Part shown: positions 1-6,863 of the stretch, piece after piece | How positions within the stretch are numbered: the first letter of the stretch is position 1 | Layout of the letters: every line of letters starts with the position of its first letter | Assembly: GCA_024696565.1 (NCBI GenBank) | Contig: JAILGR010000188.1 | Location: 1 to 12,607 of the forward strand | Direction of reading: 5' to 3' | Origin: Acholeplasmatales bacterium | GTDB lineage: Bacteria; Bacillota_I; Bacilli_A; Acholeplasmatales; Anaeroplasmataceae | DNA: 12,607 nucleotides | Notes under the pieces: model-generated | Database searches by the model: none | The model's input: the letters and a program-made list of their open reading frames with translations, nothing else | Told to the model about the DNA's origin: nothing | Program-made: the position numbers and the translations under genes

Positions 1-92
1 CATACAAGCTTTGGTAATTTTATTTTTTCAAAAATAAATCCACCTAATATTCCAAAAGTAAAAACAATAAATAAAGATAAAAATATATTCAT
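1..92 (-). CDS. N-terminal fragment of a probable cation:proton antiporter (CPA type)
   Basis: Only the first 30 codons are inside the window; the gene runs off the left edge. It starts at ATG (90-92) behind an AAGGAGG ribosome binding site (97-103). The peptide is one hydrophobic helix with a Gly-rich part (residues 14-18, GILGG), followed by a short basic segment ending in LPKLV. A first helix followed by a basic stretch and an LP-x-LV motif is typical of the first membrane segment of Na+/H+ exchanger-domain (PF00999, CPA1/CPA2) transporters. The upstream fluoride-riboswitch-like leader supports an ion-transport role, since sodium/proton antiporter genes are among those known under fluoride riboswitches. 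The family call is inference from about 30 residues plus context; another multi-pass transporter is possible. Confidence 0.5.
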   Translation of the reverse strand, partial: MNIFLSLFIVFTFGILGGFIFEKIKLPKLV

Positions 93-110
93 AATTCCTC
101 CTTAAATAAT

Positions 111-160
111 AAAAAAAGCTGATTTATCCATGACAAAAAAATCATAGACGTCATCAGCTT
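111..160 (-). terminator. Intrinsic terminator forming the expression platform of the fluoride riboswitch
   Basis: Read on the minus strand, an 8 bp helix (AAGCTGAT, 160-153, with ATCAGCTT, 123-116) is followed by a small internal loop. A second 8 bp helix (149-142 with 133-126) closes a T-rich loop, and the whole hairpin is followed by a T tract. The 5' arm shares bases with the 3' half of the aptamer (158-144), so aptamer folding and terminator formation should exclude each other. That is the layout of a ligand-ON transcriptional switch. Confidence 0.8.
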
Positions 161-206
161 AAATAAGCGGTTTAGCAATTTTGCAAGGGAGACAATCATT
201 CCCTAC
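142..206 (-). promoter_or_regulatory. Probable fluoride (crcB-type) riboswitch aptamer
   Basis: On the minus strand the order is: GGGA (204-201) and TCCC (190-187) as a short stem around the loop AATG-ATTGTC; the joining strand AAAC (173-170); a stem-loop GCTT-ATTT-AAGC (168-157); then TGATGAC and GTCTAT (156-144). The ATGA loop, the AAAC joint, a small stem, then GCTGATG followed by a C/T-rich end matches the order of conserved parts in the known fluoride aptamer. The loop bases TGTC can pair with GACG downstream to make the expected pseudoknot. It begins at the predicted transcription start, and its 3' side is part of a terminator arm in front of a probable ion antiporter. A covariance search with Rfam crcB would settle it. 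Confidence 0.78.
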
Positions 207-213
207 AAAAATA

Positions 214-242
214 ATTATACTATTAAATTAAATAATAATAAA
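214..242 (-). promoter_or_regulatory. Promoter of the riboswitch-antiporter transcript
   Basis: A consensus -10 TATAAT lies at 219-214 on the minus strand, and a start about 7 nt downstream would place the RNA 5' end at the first base of the aptamer. The -35 is weak: TTTATT at 242-237 has 17 bp spacing. Confidence 0.6.
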
Positions 243-271
243 TACTTGATTCAAACATTTATTAAAGTAAA

Positions 272-302
272 AGAAAAAAGGATTAATACATTGTATCAAT
301 CC
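272..302 (-). terminator. Intrinsic terminator downstream of tRNA-Cys
   Basis: On the minus strand, GGATTGATAC (302-293) pairs with GTATTAATCC (289-280) over a 3 nt loop with one G-T pair, followed by six T (279-274). It lies 15 nt beyond the 3' end of the tRNA gene. Confidence 0.85.
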
Positions 303-316
303 TATTTGTTCTATAA

Positions 317-390
317 TGGAGGACCCGATCGGATTCGAACCAACGATCAGGCAGTTGCAGTGCCGTGCCTTACCACTTGGCTACGGGTCC
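317..390 (-). tRNA. tRNA-Cys (anticodon GCA)
   Basis: A 74-base cloverleaf with an encoded CCA end. The acceptor stem GGACCCG pairs with CGGGTCC. The D stem is GCC/GGC with loop AAGTGGTAA. The anticodon loop CTGCAAC gives anticodon GCA, which reads UGU and UGC. The T arm is GTTGG-TTCGAAT-CCGAT with two wobble pairs. The discriminator base is U73, a known identity element of tRNA-Cys. The anticodon stem has a C-U mismatch at its first pair (27-43); all other helices close. It stands alone with its own promoter and terminator, not in a tRNA cluster. Confidence 0.95.
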
Positions 391-409
391 ATAATTCGTA
401 AACATTTAT

Positions 410-438
410 ATTATATATAAACACAATTTCAAAGTCAA
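410..438 (-). promoter_or_regulatory. Promoter of tRNA-Cys
   Basis: On the minus strand, TTGACT (438-433), 17 bp, then TATAAT (415-410). The -10 ends about 20 nt before the mature 5' end of the tRNA, leaving a short leader for RNase P to remove. It is divergent from the clpB promoter. Confidence 0.85.
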
Positions 439-463
439 ATCATATTTTATCAATTTTATATTT

Positions 464-490
464 TTGGCACTCTACTATTGACAGTGCCAA
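464..490 (+). promoter_or_regulatory. CIRCE-like operator (predicted HrcA site)
   Basis: TTGGCACTC (464-472), a 9-base spacer and CAGTGCCAA (482-490) form an inverted repeat with the geometry of CIRCE (TTAGCACTC-N9-GAGTGCTAA), the operator of the heat-shock repressor HrcA. Differences from consensus are symmetric at arm position 3 (A to G, T to C); the last base of the right-arm core is also changed, so the two arms match over 8 bases. It overlaps the -35 box of clpB, so bound HrcA would block RNA polymerase. HrcA itself is not in the window. Confidence 0.85.
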
Positions 491-506
491 TTATTGCGAA
501 TATAAT
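478..506 (+). promoter_or_regulatory. clpB promoter, vegetative sigma type
   Basis: A consensus TTGACA (478-483), 17 bp, and TATAAT (501-506). The -35 lies inside the CIRCE-like repeat. The predicted RNA start near 513 is directly followed by a small hairpin (AGCCT 515-519 with AGGCT 527-531), then the ribosome binding site. Confidence 0.9.
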
Positions 507-547
507 ATAATTGAAGCCTGAATAAAAGGCTAGAAAGGGTGATGATT

Positions 548-2668
548 ATGCAATATAACAATCAAAATGAAAATGAGAATGAGAATGTATTAGAAAAATA
601 TGGACGTGATATTGTAAGCCTAGCCAGAGAAGGTAAAATAGATCCTGTTATTGGCCGTGATGAAGAGATTCGTAGGATTATCAAAATCCTTTCAAGGAAA
701 ACTAAAAATAATCCTGTATTAATCGGTGAACCAGGTGTTGGTAAAACCGCTATAATCGAAGGACTTGCAAAAAGAATCGTTGCAAACGATGTTCCTACTT
801 CTCTAAAAGATAAAACTATCTTTGAATTAGATATGGGAGCATTAGTAGCCGGAGCTAAATTCCGTGGTGAATTTGAAGAGAGATTAAAAGCTGTATTAAA
901 TAAGGTTAGAGAATCTGAAGGTAAAATTATTATGTTTATCGATGAAATTCACTTAATTGTTGGTGCTGGTAAGGCAGATGGTGCCCTAGATGCTTCTAAT
1001 ATGCTAAAGCCAATGTTAGCAAGAGGTGAATTACATTGTATTGGTGCTACTACTTTAAAAGAATATAGAGAATATATTGAAAAAGATAGTGCATTAGAAA
1101 GACGTTTCCAAAAAGTATTAGTTCAACAGCCAAGTGTCGAAGATACTATTTCGATTTTACGTGGTATTAAAGAAAGATTTGAATTACATCATGGTGTAAC
1201 TATCCAAGATAATGCCATAGTTGCTGCGGCAACCTTATCTAATAGATATATTACAGATAGATTCTTACCTGATAAGGCTATTGATTTAATTGATGAAGCT
1301 TGTGCTTCTTGTCGTATGGAAATAGACTCAAAGCCAGCTGAATTAGATGACTTAGATAGAAAAATATTACAACTTCGTATTGAGGAAACAGCCTTAAAGA
1401 AAGAAACAGATGATATATCTAAAAAGAGATTACAAGATATTGAATTAGAACTTAATGACCTTGAGGGAAAAGCTAAGGAATTAACTACTAAATGGCAAGA
1501 GGAAAAGCAAGAAATTCAAATTTATAAAGATGTTAAAAAAGAACTTGAAGATAAAAAATTTGAATTAGAAAAAGCCTTCAATGAAGGCAATTATAAAAAA
1601 GCTTCTGAATTACAATATTCTATAATACCTAAGCTTGAAGCTAAAATTAAAGAATATCAAGAAAAACAATCTGATAATAATTTATTATCTGAATCTGTTA
1701 ATGAAGAGGAAGTTGCTGAAGTTGTATCTAAATGGACTAATATTCCAATTTCCAAGCTTATGCAAGGAGAAAGAGAAAAAATATTAGCTTTGGAAGAAAC
1801 ATTAAAAAATAGAGTTATTGGCCAAGATGAAGCTGTAAAACTTGTATCTGATGCCATTATTAGACAAAGAGCAGGTATAAAAGATGAAAATAAACCAATT
1901 GGTTCATTCTTATTCTTAGGCCCTACTGGTGTTGGTAAAACCGAATTAGCTAAAGCTTTAGCTGAAGCCCTATTTGATTCAGAAACACATATAGTTAGAT
2001 TAGATATGTCTGAATATATGGAACAATATTCTGTATCAAAATTAATAGGTTCTGCTCCTGGTTATGTAGGATATGAAGAAGGTGGTCAGTTAACTGAAAA
2101 AGTTAGACGAAACCCTTATTCTATTGTCTTATTTGATGAAATTGAAAAAGCTCATCATGATGTATTTAATATTTTACTTCAAATATTAGATGATGGTAGA
2201 TTAACAGATTCTCAAGGACGTACAGTAGATTTCAAAAACACAATCATTATAATGACATCTAATATTGGTTCTGAAGTATTATTATCTGATTCTTCTACTA
2301 AAGATTCTGAAATGAAACAAATATTAAAACAATATTTTAAACCAGAATTCTTAAACCGTATTGATGAAATCATTACATTTAATCCATTAAATAAAGATAT
2401 TCAATTAAAGATTGTATCTAAGATGTTAAAGAATCTAGATTATAGATTAATAGCTCAAGGTATTAATATTACATATACTGATAGTCTAAAGAAATATATT
2501 CTAGATCAATCATTTGATGAAGTTTATGGCGCAAGACCAATTAAACGTTTCATTACAAATCAAATTGAAACATTCTTAGCTATGAAGATTATCAAAGGTG
2601 AAATTAAGCCAAACACTCCATATGTTCTAGATGCATGTAACAATGAAGTAAGATTACTTCTAAAATAA
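548..2668 (+). CDS. clpB: ClpB-type AAA+ disaggregase lacking the N-terminal domain
   Basis: A hexameric ATP-driven chaperone that threads proteins out of aggregates, normally with DnaK; cytosolic. In the 706-residue product, AAA+ module 1 has Walker A GEPGVGKT (60-67), Walker B with IDEIH (131-135) and pore loop [12 protein letters not shown] from about residue 102. A coiled-coil middle domain typical of ClpB spans about 265-385. Module 2 has GPTGVGKT (458-465), LFDEIEKAH (528-536) and pore loop GYVGYEEGG. Full ClpB is about 860 residues; here module 1 begins after about 13 Asn/Glu-rich residues, so the Clp_N domain is missing, as in mycoplasma ClpB. I chose ATG 548 because the AAAGGG site (534-539) is correctly spaced for it and too close to GTG 539 or ATG 542. 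CIRCE control is predicted. ClpC is less likely given the long middle domain and the [17 protein letters not shown] signature. Confidence 0.95.
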   Translation: MQYNNQNENENENVLEKYGRDIVSLAREGKIDPVIGRDEEIRRIIKILSRKTKNNPVLIGEPGVGKTAIIEGLAKRIVANDVPTSLKDKTIFELDMGALVAGAKFRGEFEERLKAVLNKVRESEGKIIMFIDEIHLIVGAGKADGALDASNMLKPMLARGELHCIGATTLKEYREYIEKDSALERRFQKVLVQQPSVEDTISILRGIKERFELHHGVTIQDNAIVAAATLSNRYITDRFLPDKAIDLIDEACASCRMEIDSKPAELDDLDRKILQLRIEETALKKETDDISKKRLQDIELELNDLEGKAKELTTKWQEEKQEIQIYKDVKKELEDKKFELEKAFNEGNYKKASELQYSIIPKLEAKIKEYQEKQSDNNLLSESVNEEEVAEVVSKWTNIPISKLMQGEREKILALEETLKNRVIGQDEAVKLVSDAIIRQRAGIKDENKPIGSFLFLGPTGVGKTELAKALAEALFDSETHIVRLDMSEYMEQYSVSKLIGSAPGYVGYEEGGQLTEKVRRNPYSIVLFDEIEKAHHDVFNILLQILDDGRLTDSQGRTVDFKNTIIIMTSNIGSEVLLSDSSTKDSEMKQILKQYFKPEFLNRIDEIITFNPLNKDIQLKIVSKMLKNLDYRLIAQGINITYTDSLKKYILDQSFDEVYGARPIKRFITNQIETFLAMKIIKGEIKPNTPYVLDACNNEVRLLLK

Positions 2669-2674
2669 CAAAAC

Positions 2675-2700
2675 AAAGGACCAAATAATGGTCCTTTTTG
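2675..2700 (+). terminator. Bidirectional terminator between clpB and the convergent membrane gene
   Basis: AAAGGACC (2675-2682) and GGTCCTTT (2690-2697) form a stem over a 7 nt loop. T-rich DNA follows on the plus strand, and a T/G-rich run follows on the minus strand. It lies between two converging stop codons (2668 and 2706). Confidence 0.85.
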
Positions 2701-2705
2701 TTTTA

Positions 2706-3221
2706 TTATAATTCTTCTTTTAATTCTTCAGTAATTTCTTCTTTTTTAGAAGCATTTTCTTTTTTAGCATTAATACCTAACACAATTATAGTAAAGATAG
2801 AAAATCCCAATAAAACAATTCCAACAATAGCTACATATGGATCAGCATTACAAAATTGCCAAATCATATCTGGGTTTTTTTCAAAGTCATAAAGGGAATG
2901 TGTATAAAAGCCAATATGGCATACCACAAAAACATATGCAGAAATTAAAATTAATACTAATGAAATCCCAATTGATACTCCTATTCTTGTTTTTTTATGT
3001 GGAATAAGACTTAAAAACACTGAGAAAAATCCCACCATAGATACATATAAAAAAGAATAAACCAAAGTCATAATAAGCTTCCAAGTTCCAAGGGAACTAG
3101 AAATACCAATTAATCTAATAAGACAAGCAAGTAGCAAAACCGCAAAAGCTACAACAAACATTGTAATCATATAATAAAACCTTGATTTACAATTCCAACT
3201 AAATAAAATTTTATCTTTCAT
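2706..3221 (-). CDS. Orphan four-helix membrane protein
   Basis: I do not recognise the family. The 171-residue product has four predicted membrane segments, at about 17-38, 50-72, 80-102 and 128-150. Short basic stretches flank the first and precede the third. A loop of about 25 residues between helices 3 and 4 carries aromatic and acidic residues and a Cys at 124. A charged Lys/Glu-rich tail (152-171) follows the last helix. It has no signal peptide cleavage site or catalytic motif that I can see. The start at ATG 3221 has a GGGAGGA ribosome binding site (3231-3237) about 8 nt away; a closer upstream ATG is out of frame. It has its own promoter and is transcribed alone, converging on clpB. 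Confidence 0.8.
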   Translation of the reverse strand: MKDKILFSWNCKSRFYYMITMFVVAFAVLLLACLIRLIGISSSLGTWKLIMTLVYSFLYVSMVGFFSVFLSLIPHKKTRIGVSIGISLVLILISAYVFVVCHIGFYTHSLYDFEKNPDMIWQFCNADPYVAIVGIVLLGFSIFTIIVLGINAKKENASKKEEITEELKEEL

Positions 3222-3245
3222 TTTTCATTCTCCTCCCAGTTTTGT

Positions 3246-3273
3246 ATTATACTACCATTATTAAAAATGTAAA
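3246..3273 (-). promoter_or_regulatory. Promoter of the four-helix membrane protein gene
   Basis: On the minus strand, TTTACA (3273-3268), 16 bp, then TATAAT (3251-3246). The -35 touches the T tract of the preceding terminator, so the two signals are packed together. Confidence 0.75.
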
Positions 3274-3300
3274 GAAAAATGACCAACAAATGTTGGTCAT
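3271..3300 (-). terminator. Intrinsic terminator of the M13 peptidase gene
   Basis: On the minus strand, ATGACCAAC (3300-3292) pairs with GTTGGTCAT (3287-3279) over a 4 nt loop, followed by TTTTCTTT. It lies 5 nt after the TAA stop. Confidence 0.9.
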
Positions 3301-3305
3301 ATAAA

Positions 3306-5204
3306 TTACCATATGATAATTCTTTTTTCTTTTGGTATATACATTAAATCAGTATCTTTTACATCAAATGCTTCATACCATTCATCAAAGTTTCTAACTT
3401 GAATATTTGCTCTTAACTCAGCAGGAGAATGAACATCACTCTTTAATAATAATTGAATGTATTCTTCTTTTGCTTTTAAGCACCATACTCTAGCCCAGTT
3501 TTTAAAGTAAGCTTTAAAATCAGGTTTATCTAAAGTATGCATAATCGCTAAAGTAACAGCCATACCACCATTATCAGCTATATTTTCAGAAACAACTAAT
3601 TCACCATTAACTTGTGAGCCATGGAATGGAATTCCATCCCATTGCAAAATCATATCCTTAGTTAGAGCTTTAAATGATTCAAAGTCTTTTTCACTCCACC
3701 AATTACTAATATTACCATTTTCATCAAAATGAGCGCCATTATTATCAAAAGCATGAGAAATCTCATGAGCTATAACAGCACCAATACCACCTAAATTTTC
3801 AGATACTGATTGTTTAATTGAATAGAATGGTTTTTGTAAAATAGCGGCAGGGAAAGTAATATCATTAGAAGTTGGGTTATAACATGCGTTTACCATATGA
3901 CCTGGCATAACCCATTTAGTTCTATTAACTACTTGATTTAATTCTTCTAAATTATGATTAATCATTTCTTTTGTTAATTTACTTATAGCATCAAAATATG
4001 ATTCTTCTTCAGTTATAGCTAATTTAGTATAGAATTCATCAACCTTATCTGGATAACCCATCTTTATTACAATTGTTGATAATTTTTTAATTGCTTTTTC
4101 TTTAGTAGCTTCTTCTAAGAATGTATTTTTAGCCATTCTTTCTTTATATGTTTCAATAATCTTTTTAACTAATGAAATAACATCAGCTTTAGCTTCTTCA
4201 CCAAAATATTTTCTACCATAATATAGACCAATTGGTTCAGAATAATATTTAGATGCCATTTGATATGCTTGTTTTTCTAATTCTGGTTCTTTATTAATAC
4301 CAACTAATGCTCTTCTAAATAGACCTGCATTACTTGCTAAATCTAATGATAATACTTGAGATGCTTGTAATAAGCATTTGACATAAGCATAATGCTTAAA
4401 CATATCAAAGTTTTCTAAATTAAAATATGTATTAAATTCCTTAATAGCCCTTGGATCATATACGATAATTGTATCTGGAGTATTAGCTCCATAAATAGTT
4501 TTTAATACCCCTTCAAAATCAAAAGGCTTTAAAGATTCTACTACATCTTTTAAAGGAGTAGGATTATAGTTATTAACATAATCTGCCCATTCAACTCTAC
4601 TCTTAACAGCTTTAGCAACTAACTTATCAAAAGCTAAGGTATCAGCTAAATATAAATCTTGTTCTTCTTTAGTTAAGTTTGTTTTAGCTAAAGCATTTTT
4701 AGCCATTTGACTGTAAATACCAATTAATTGATTATAAGTAGCTTCATCATTATAATACTGTGTATCTGGTAAAATAATAGATGGTCCTAAAATAATAAAT
4801 GAATGTTTAGTTGCATCTTGCATATCAACATCTACACCTAAGCTAATAGGCAATTCTACATTAGCTAACATTAATTCATAAGCCATTTTATTTAGATCAT
4901 TAATATCTTTTAAACCTTTAATCTTATCTAATAAAGGTAAGGCTGGTTTTATTCCTAATTCATTTCTTTTTTCAGTATCTAATACCTTTTTATATAAAGA
5001 AATTGCATATTCCATTTCCTTAATATCAGTTTTTAATTTTCCTAAACTAAAATCCTTAAATTCTTTCATCATTAAGGCTTCAACTTCTTGATCTAAAACT
5101 GAAAAACCACCAGTTGTAGGTCTATCATCAGGAATTACTGCAGTCTCTAACCACTCTCCGTTTACTGCCATATATAAATTATCTTGAATACGTACTTTTT
5201 CCAT
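3306..5204 (-). CDS. pepO: M13-family zinc endopeptidase (PepO/neprilysin type), cytosolic
   Basis: A zinc metallopeptidase that cuts small and medium peptides. The 632-residue product has an N-terminal M13 region (about 1-380) and a C-terminal catalytic region. The zinc motif HEISH is at 480-484 (H480, H484 ligands, E481 catalytic). The third ligand E540 is in the ENIAD motif (540-544). Substrate-binding NACYNPTSN is at 439-447, the HSPAELR motif at 592-598 and a C-terminal Trp at 632. Length is that of bacterial PepO. It has no signal peptide or N-terminal membrane anchor, so unlike neprilysin it should act in the cytoplasm, probably in peptide turnover for nutrition. ATG 5204 follows AGGAGG (5217-5212). 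It is transcribed alone between two terminators. The symbol follows lactococcal PepO; the physiological substrate cannot be told. Confidence 0.93.
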   Translation of the reverse strand: MEKVRIQDNLYMAVNGEWLETAVIPDDRPTTGGFSVLDQEVEALMMKEFKDFSLGKLKTDIKEMEYAISLYKKVLDTEKRNELGIKPALPLLDKIKGLKDINDLNKMAYELMLANVELPISLGVDVDMQDATKHSFIILGPSIILPDTQYYNDEATYNQLIGIYSQMAKNALAKTNLTKEEQDLYLADTLAFDKLVAKAVKSRVEWADYVNNYNPTPLKDVVESLKPFDFEGVLKTIYGANTPDTIIVYDPRAIKEFNTYFNLENFDMFKHYAYVKCLLQASQVLSLDLASNAGLFRRALVGINKEPELEKQAYQMASKYYSEPIGLYYGRKYFGEEAKADVISLVKKIIETYKERMAKNTFLEEATKEKAIKKLSTIVIKMGYPDKVDEFYTKLAITEEESYFDAISKLTKEMINHNLEELNQVVNRTKWVMPGHMVNACYNPTSNDITFPAAILQKPFYSIKQSVSENLGGIGAVIAHEISHAFDNNGAHFDENGNISNWWSEKDFESFKALTKDMILQWDGIPFHGSQVNGELVVSENIADNGGMAVTLAIMHTLDKPDFKAYFKNWARVWCLKAKEEYIQLLLKSDVHSPAELRANIQVRNFDEWYEAFDVKDTDLMYIPKEKRIIIW

Positions 5205-5224
5205 AAAAATACCTCCTAGTTTGT

Positions 5225-5253
5225 ATTATACAAAAAAAATAAAGGGAATAAAA
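5225..5253 (-). promoter_or_regulatory. Probable promoter of the M13 peptidase gene
   Basis: A consensus -10 TATAAT lies at 5230-5225 on the minus strand. Only a poor -35 (TTTTAT or TTTATT near 5253-5247) is present, and it falls inside the preceding terminator. Transcription would start almost at the ribosome binding site, giving a leader of about 15 nt. Confidence 0.55.
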
Positions 5254-5260
5254 TCCCTTT
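5232..5260 (-). terminator. Intrinsic terminator after the 91-residue membrane protein gene
   Basis: On the minus strand, AAAGGGA (5260-5254) pairs with TCCCTTT (5247-5241) over a 6 nt loop; after one A come eight T (5239-5232). Confidence 0.85.
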
Positions 5261-5287
5261 TATTTTAAAGAAACTATGTATTGCAAA

Positions 5288-5563
5288 TTACAATGGTAGG
5301 AAACCAATAATTGCTAAAACTGCAAAAATTACAAATAATATTTGTAAAACTAACTTGAATTTTTTGTTTAGTTTTGCACTAGATAACCACATCCAGCCAA
5401 ATACTAAAGCAATAACAGTTAAAATGATACAAGCAACCATTTTTACTGTGCCTAGTGGCCCTGCAATTCCAGGAATCCAATGTAAGCACCATGCTAAACC
5501 TGCAGCAAATAATGCCACAAACGCAAGCAGTCCAACAAACCACATTAATCCGCCTTTTTTCAT
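5288..5563 (-). CDS. Small orphan three-helix membrane protein
   Basis: I do not recognise the family. The 91-residue product has three hydrophobic segments, at about 7-27, 40-60 and 70-89. A Gly/Pro-containing loop (31-38) joins the first two, and a basic loop KLNKKFK (64-70) joins the last two. It ends right after the third helix. The ATG at 5563 is chosen because GGAGG (5575-5571) sits 7 nt upstream; the longer frame beginning at 5578 would use a TTG overlapping that site. It has a promoter and terminator of its own, but no strong terminator separates it from rsmH, so readthrough from rsmH is possible. Confidence 0.8.
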   Translation of the reverse strand: MKKGGLMWFVGLLAFVALFAAGLAWCLHWIPGIAGPLGTVKMVACIILTVIALVFGWMWLSSAKLNKKFKLVLQILFVIFAVLAIIGFLPL

Positions 5564-5583
5564 GTTCAAAACCTCCAATAAAT

Positions 5584-5611
5584 ATTATAGTATTTTCTAT
5601 ATAAAAGACAA
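5584..5611 (-). promoter_or_regulatory. Promoter of the three-helix membrane protein gene
   Basis: On the minus strand, TTGTCT (5611-5606), 16 bp, then TATAAT (5589-5584). The -35 begins 2 nt after the rsmH stop codon. Confidence 0.7.
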
Positions 5612-5612
5612 G

Positions 5613-6533
5613 TTATCTTTTCTCTAAAACTCTCATTTTAGCTGAATGAGCACGGTTGTTTTCAGCTAATTCTTCTTCTGATGCCACAATAGGTTTATGA
5701 GAGATTAACTCAAAAGGAGCTTCTACACCAATAACAGGTACACCCTTTGGAATATCTACTGTACTTCTTTCTTTAAATACTGTTTTACATATTCTATCTT
5801 CTAATGAATGGAAGGTAATAACTACCGCTCTTCCTTTTGGATTTAACATATCTAGGGCATCATTAATTGATACTTCAAATACTCTTAATTCATCATTTAC
5901 AGCAATTCTTAAAGCTTGAAATATTTGTTTAGCTGGATGTCCTTTTTTATTTAATACCTTTTGTGGAAGAGCACTTTTAATAACATTTACTAATTCAAAA
6001 GTTGTTTCAATAGGCTTTTTAATTCTTTCTCTTTCAATAGCTCTAGCTATTTGTTTAGAATTAGGATCTTCACCATATCTTGTAAATATACGTAATAGGT
6101 CATTAAAATCCCAAGTGTTAACAATAGTTTTAGCATCAAGAGCTTGTTCTTGATTCATACGCATATCTAGCGGAGCATCATAATTATAAGAAAAGCCTCT
6201 TTCAGGGATATCAAATTGAAAGGAAGATACACCTAAATCATATAATATACCATCTATTTTATTTACACCTCTAGATTCTAATTCTTTTTTTAAATCCTTA
6301 AAATTAGCTTTAATAAAAGTATAATTAGAACCAACAGGATCTAGGACCTCTTTACTTCTTAAAAAGGCATAAGAATCCTGATCAAAGCAATATAGGTGTC
6401 CAGTAGTTAATCTTTTAAGTATTTCTTTAGAATGTCCACCACCACCAGTAGTAGCATCTACATAAATACCATCTTCTTTTATATTTAAGGCTTCAATAGC
6501 CTCATTTTTTAACACACTCTTATGGATATACAT
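5613..6533 (-). CDS. rsmH: 16S rRNA (cytosine-1402 N4)-methyltransferase RsmH
   Basis: Uses S-adenosylmethionine to methylate N4 of C1402 in the ribosomal P site of 16S rRNA. The 306-residue product, normal for the family, has the SAM motif [10 protein letters not shown] (26-35), the acidic residue region DQD (51-53), [12 protein letters not shown] (98-109), [16 protein letters not shown] (111-126) and the C-terminal signature TFHSLEDR (240-247). It ends with the usual Ala/Ser-Lys-rich RVLEK tail. ATG 6533 has an AAAGGA site upstream. In most Bacillota rsmH (mraW) sits between mraZ and ftsL in the division/cell-wall cluster. Here the neighbours are rpmF and an orphan membrane gene, and it has its own promoter. 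Identity is certain. Confidence 0.97.
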   Translation of the reverse strand: MYIHKSVLKNEAIEALNIKEDGIYVDATTGGGGHSKEILKRLTTGHLYCFDQDSYAFLRSKEVLDPVGSNYTFIKANFKDLKKELESRGVNKIDGILYDLGVSSFQFDIPERGFSYNYDAPLDMRMNQEQALDAKTIVNTWDFNDLLRIFTRYGEDPNSKQIARAIERERIKKPIETTFELVNVIKSALPQKVLNKKGHPAKQIFQALRIAVNDELRVFEVSINDALDMLNPKGRAVVITFHSLEDRICKTVFKERSTVDIPKGVPVIGVEAPFELISHKPIVASEEELAENNRAHSAKMRVLEKR

Positions 6534-6563
6534 ATAGATTTCCTTTCAATTTAAGATAATTCA

Positions 6564-6591
6564 ATTTTAACACTCTTTTATATTTTTTCAA
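6564..6591 (-). promoter_or_regulatory. Promoter of rsmH
   Basis: On the minus strand, TTGAAA (6591-6586), 16 bp, then TAAAAT (6569-6564), about 30 nt before the start codon. Confidence 0.6.
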
Positions 6592-6603
6592 GTATCACAA
6601 TAA

Positions 6604-6633
6604 ATAGAAAATAGGCTCCCCTGGAGCCCATTT
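6604..6633 (-). terminator. Intrinsic terminator of the yceD-rpmF operon
   Basis: On the minus strand, AAATGGGCTCC (6633-6623) pairs with GGAGCCTATTT (6619-6609) over a 3 nt loop with one G-T pair. The following T tract is interrupted (TCTATTTATT), so termination may be leaky. Confidence 0.75.
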
Positions 6634-6656
6634 CTATAAATAATTTAATTTTAAAA

Positions 6657-6851
6657 TTATTCTTCTGTCTTCTCTGCCTTAGGAGCTACAACTTGCTTTC
6701 CTTTATAGAAACCACAATTTGAACATACTCTATGAGCTAATGTTAATTCTCCGCAGTTAGGACAAGTAATCATTCCTGGAACATTTAAAGCTAAATGAGA
6801 ACGTCTAACTCTCTTCTTCATCTTTGATGTTCTTCTGAAAGGTACTGCCAT
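6657..6851 (-). CDS. rpmF: 50S ribosomal protein L32, zinc-binding form
   Basis: A small structural protein of the large ribosomal subunit. The 64-residue product starts with the family hallmark [10 protein letters not shown], followed by a basic stretch (11-19) and a zinc ribbon with Cys30, Cys33, Cys43 and Cys46 (CPNC and CSNC). This is the Zn-containing form; Cys-free L32 copies exist in some bacteria. The tail after residue 51 is Lys/Glu-rich. The ribosome binding site GGAGG overlaps the TAG stop of the upstream DUF177 gene, which suggests coupled translation. It is the second gene of the yceD-rpmF operon, an arrangement conserved in many bacteria. Confidence 0.97.
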   Translation of the reverse strand: MAVPFRRTSKMKKRVRRSHLALNVPGMITCPNCGELTLAHRVCSNCGFYKGKQVVAPKAEKTEE

Positions 6852-6863
6852 TTAAATTACCTC

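Noticed and set aside
539..547. GTG 539 or ATG 542 as the clpB start
   Set aside because: Both lie on or within about 3 nt of the AAAGGG ribosome binding site; ATG 548 has proper spacing.
1657..1857. Minus-strand frame inside clpB
   Set aside because: It lies wholly within the conserved ClpB coding sequence and has no own signals.
2698..2892. Small plus-strand frame opposite the four-helix protein gene
   Set aside because: It starts in the clpB terminator, lies antisense to a better-supported gene and has no ribosome binding site.
5355..5627. Plus-strand frame opposite the 91-residue membrane protein and the rsmH end
   Set aside because: Antisense shadow: no ribosome binding site or recognisable domain, and it crosses two genes.
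5592..5630. Terminator after rsmH
   Set aside because: A 7 bp AT-rich stem (AAAAGAT/GTCTTTT) exists but no T run follows, and it overlaps the next promoter.
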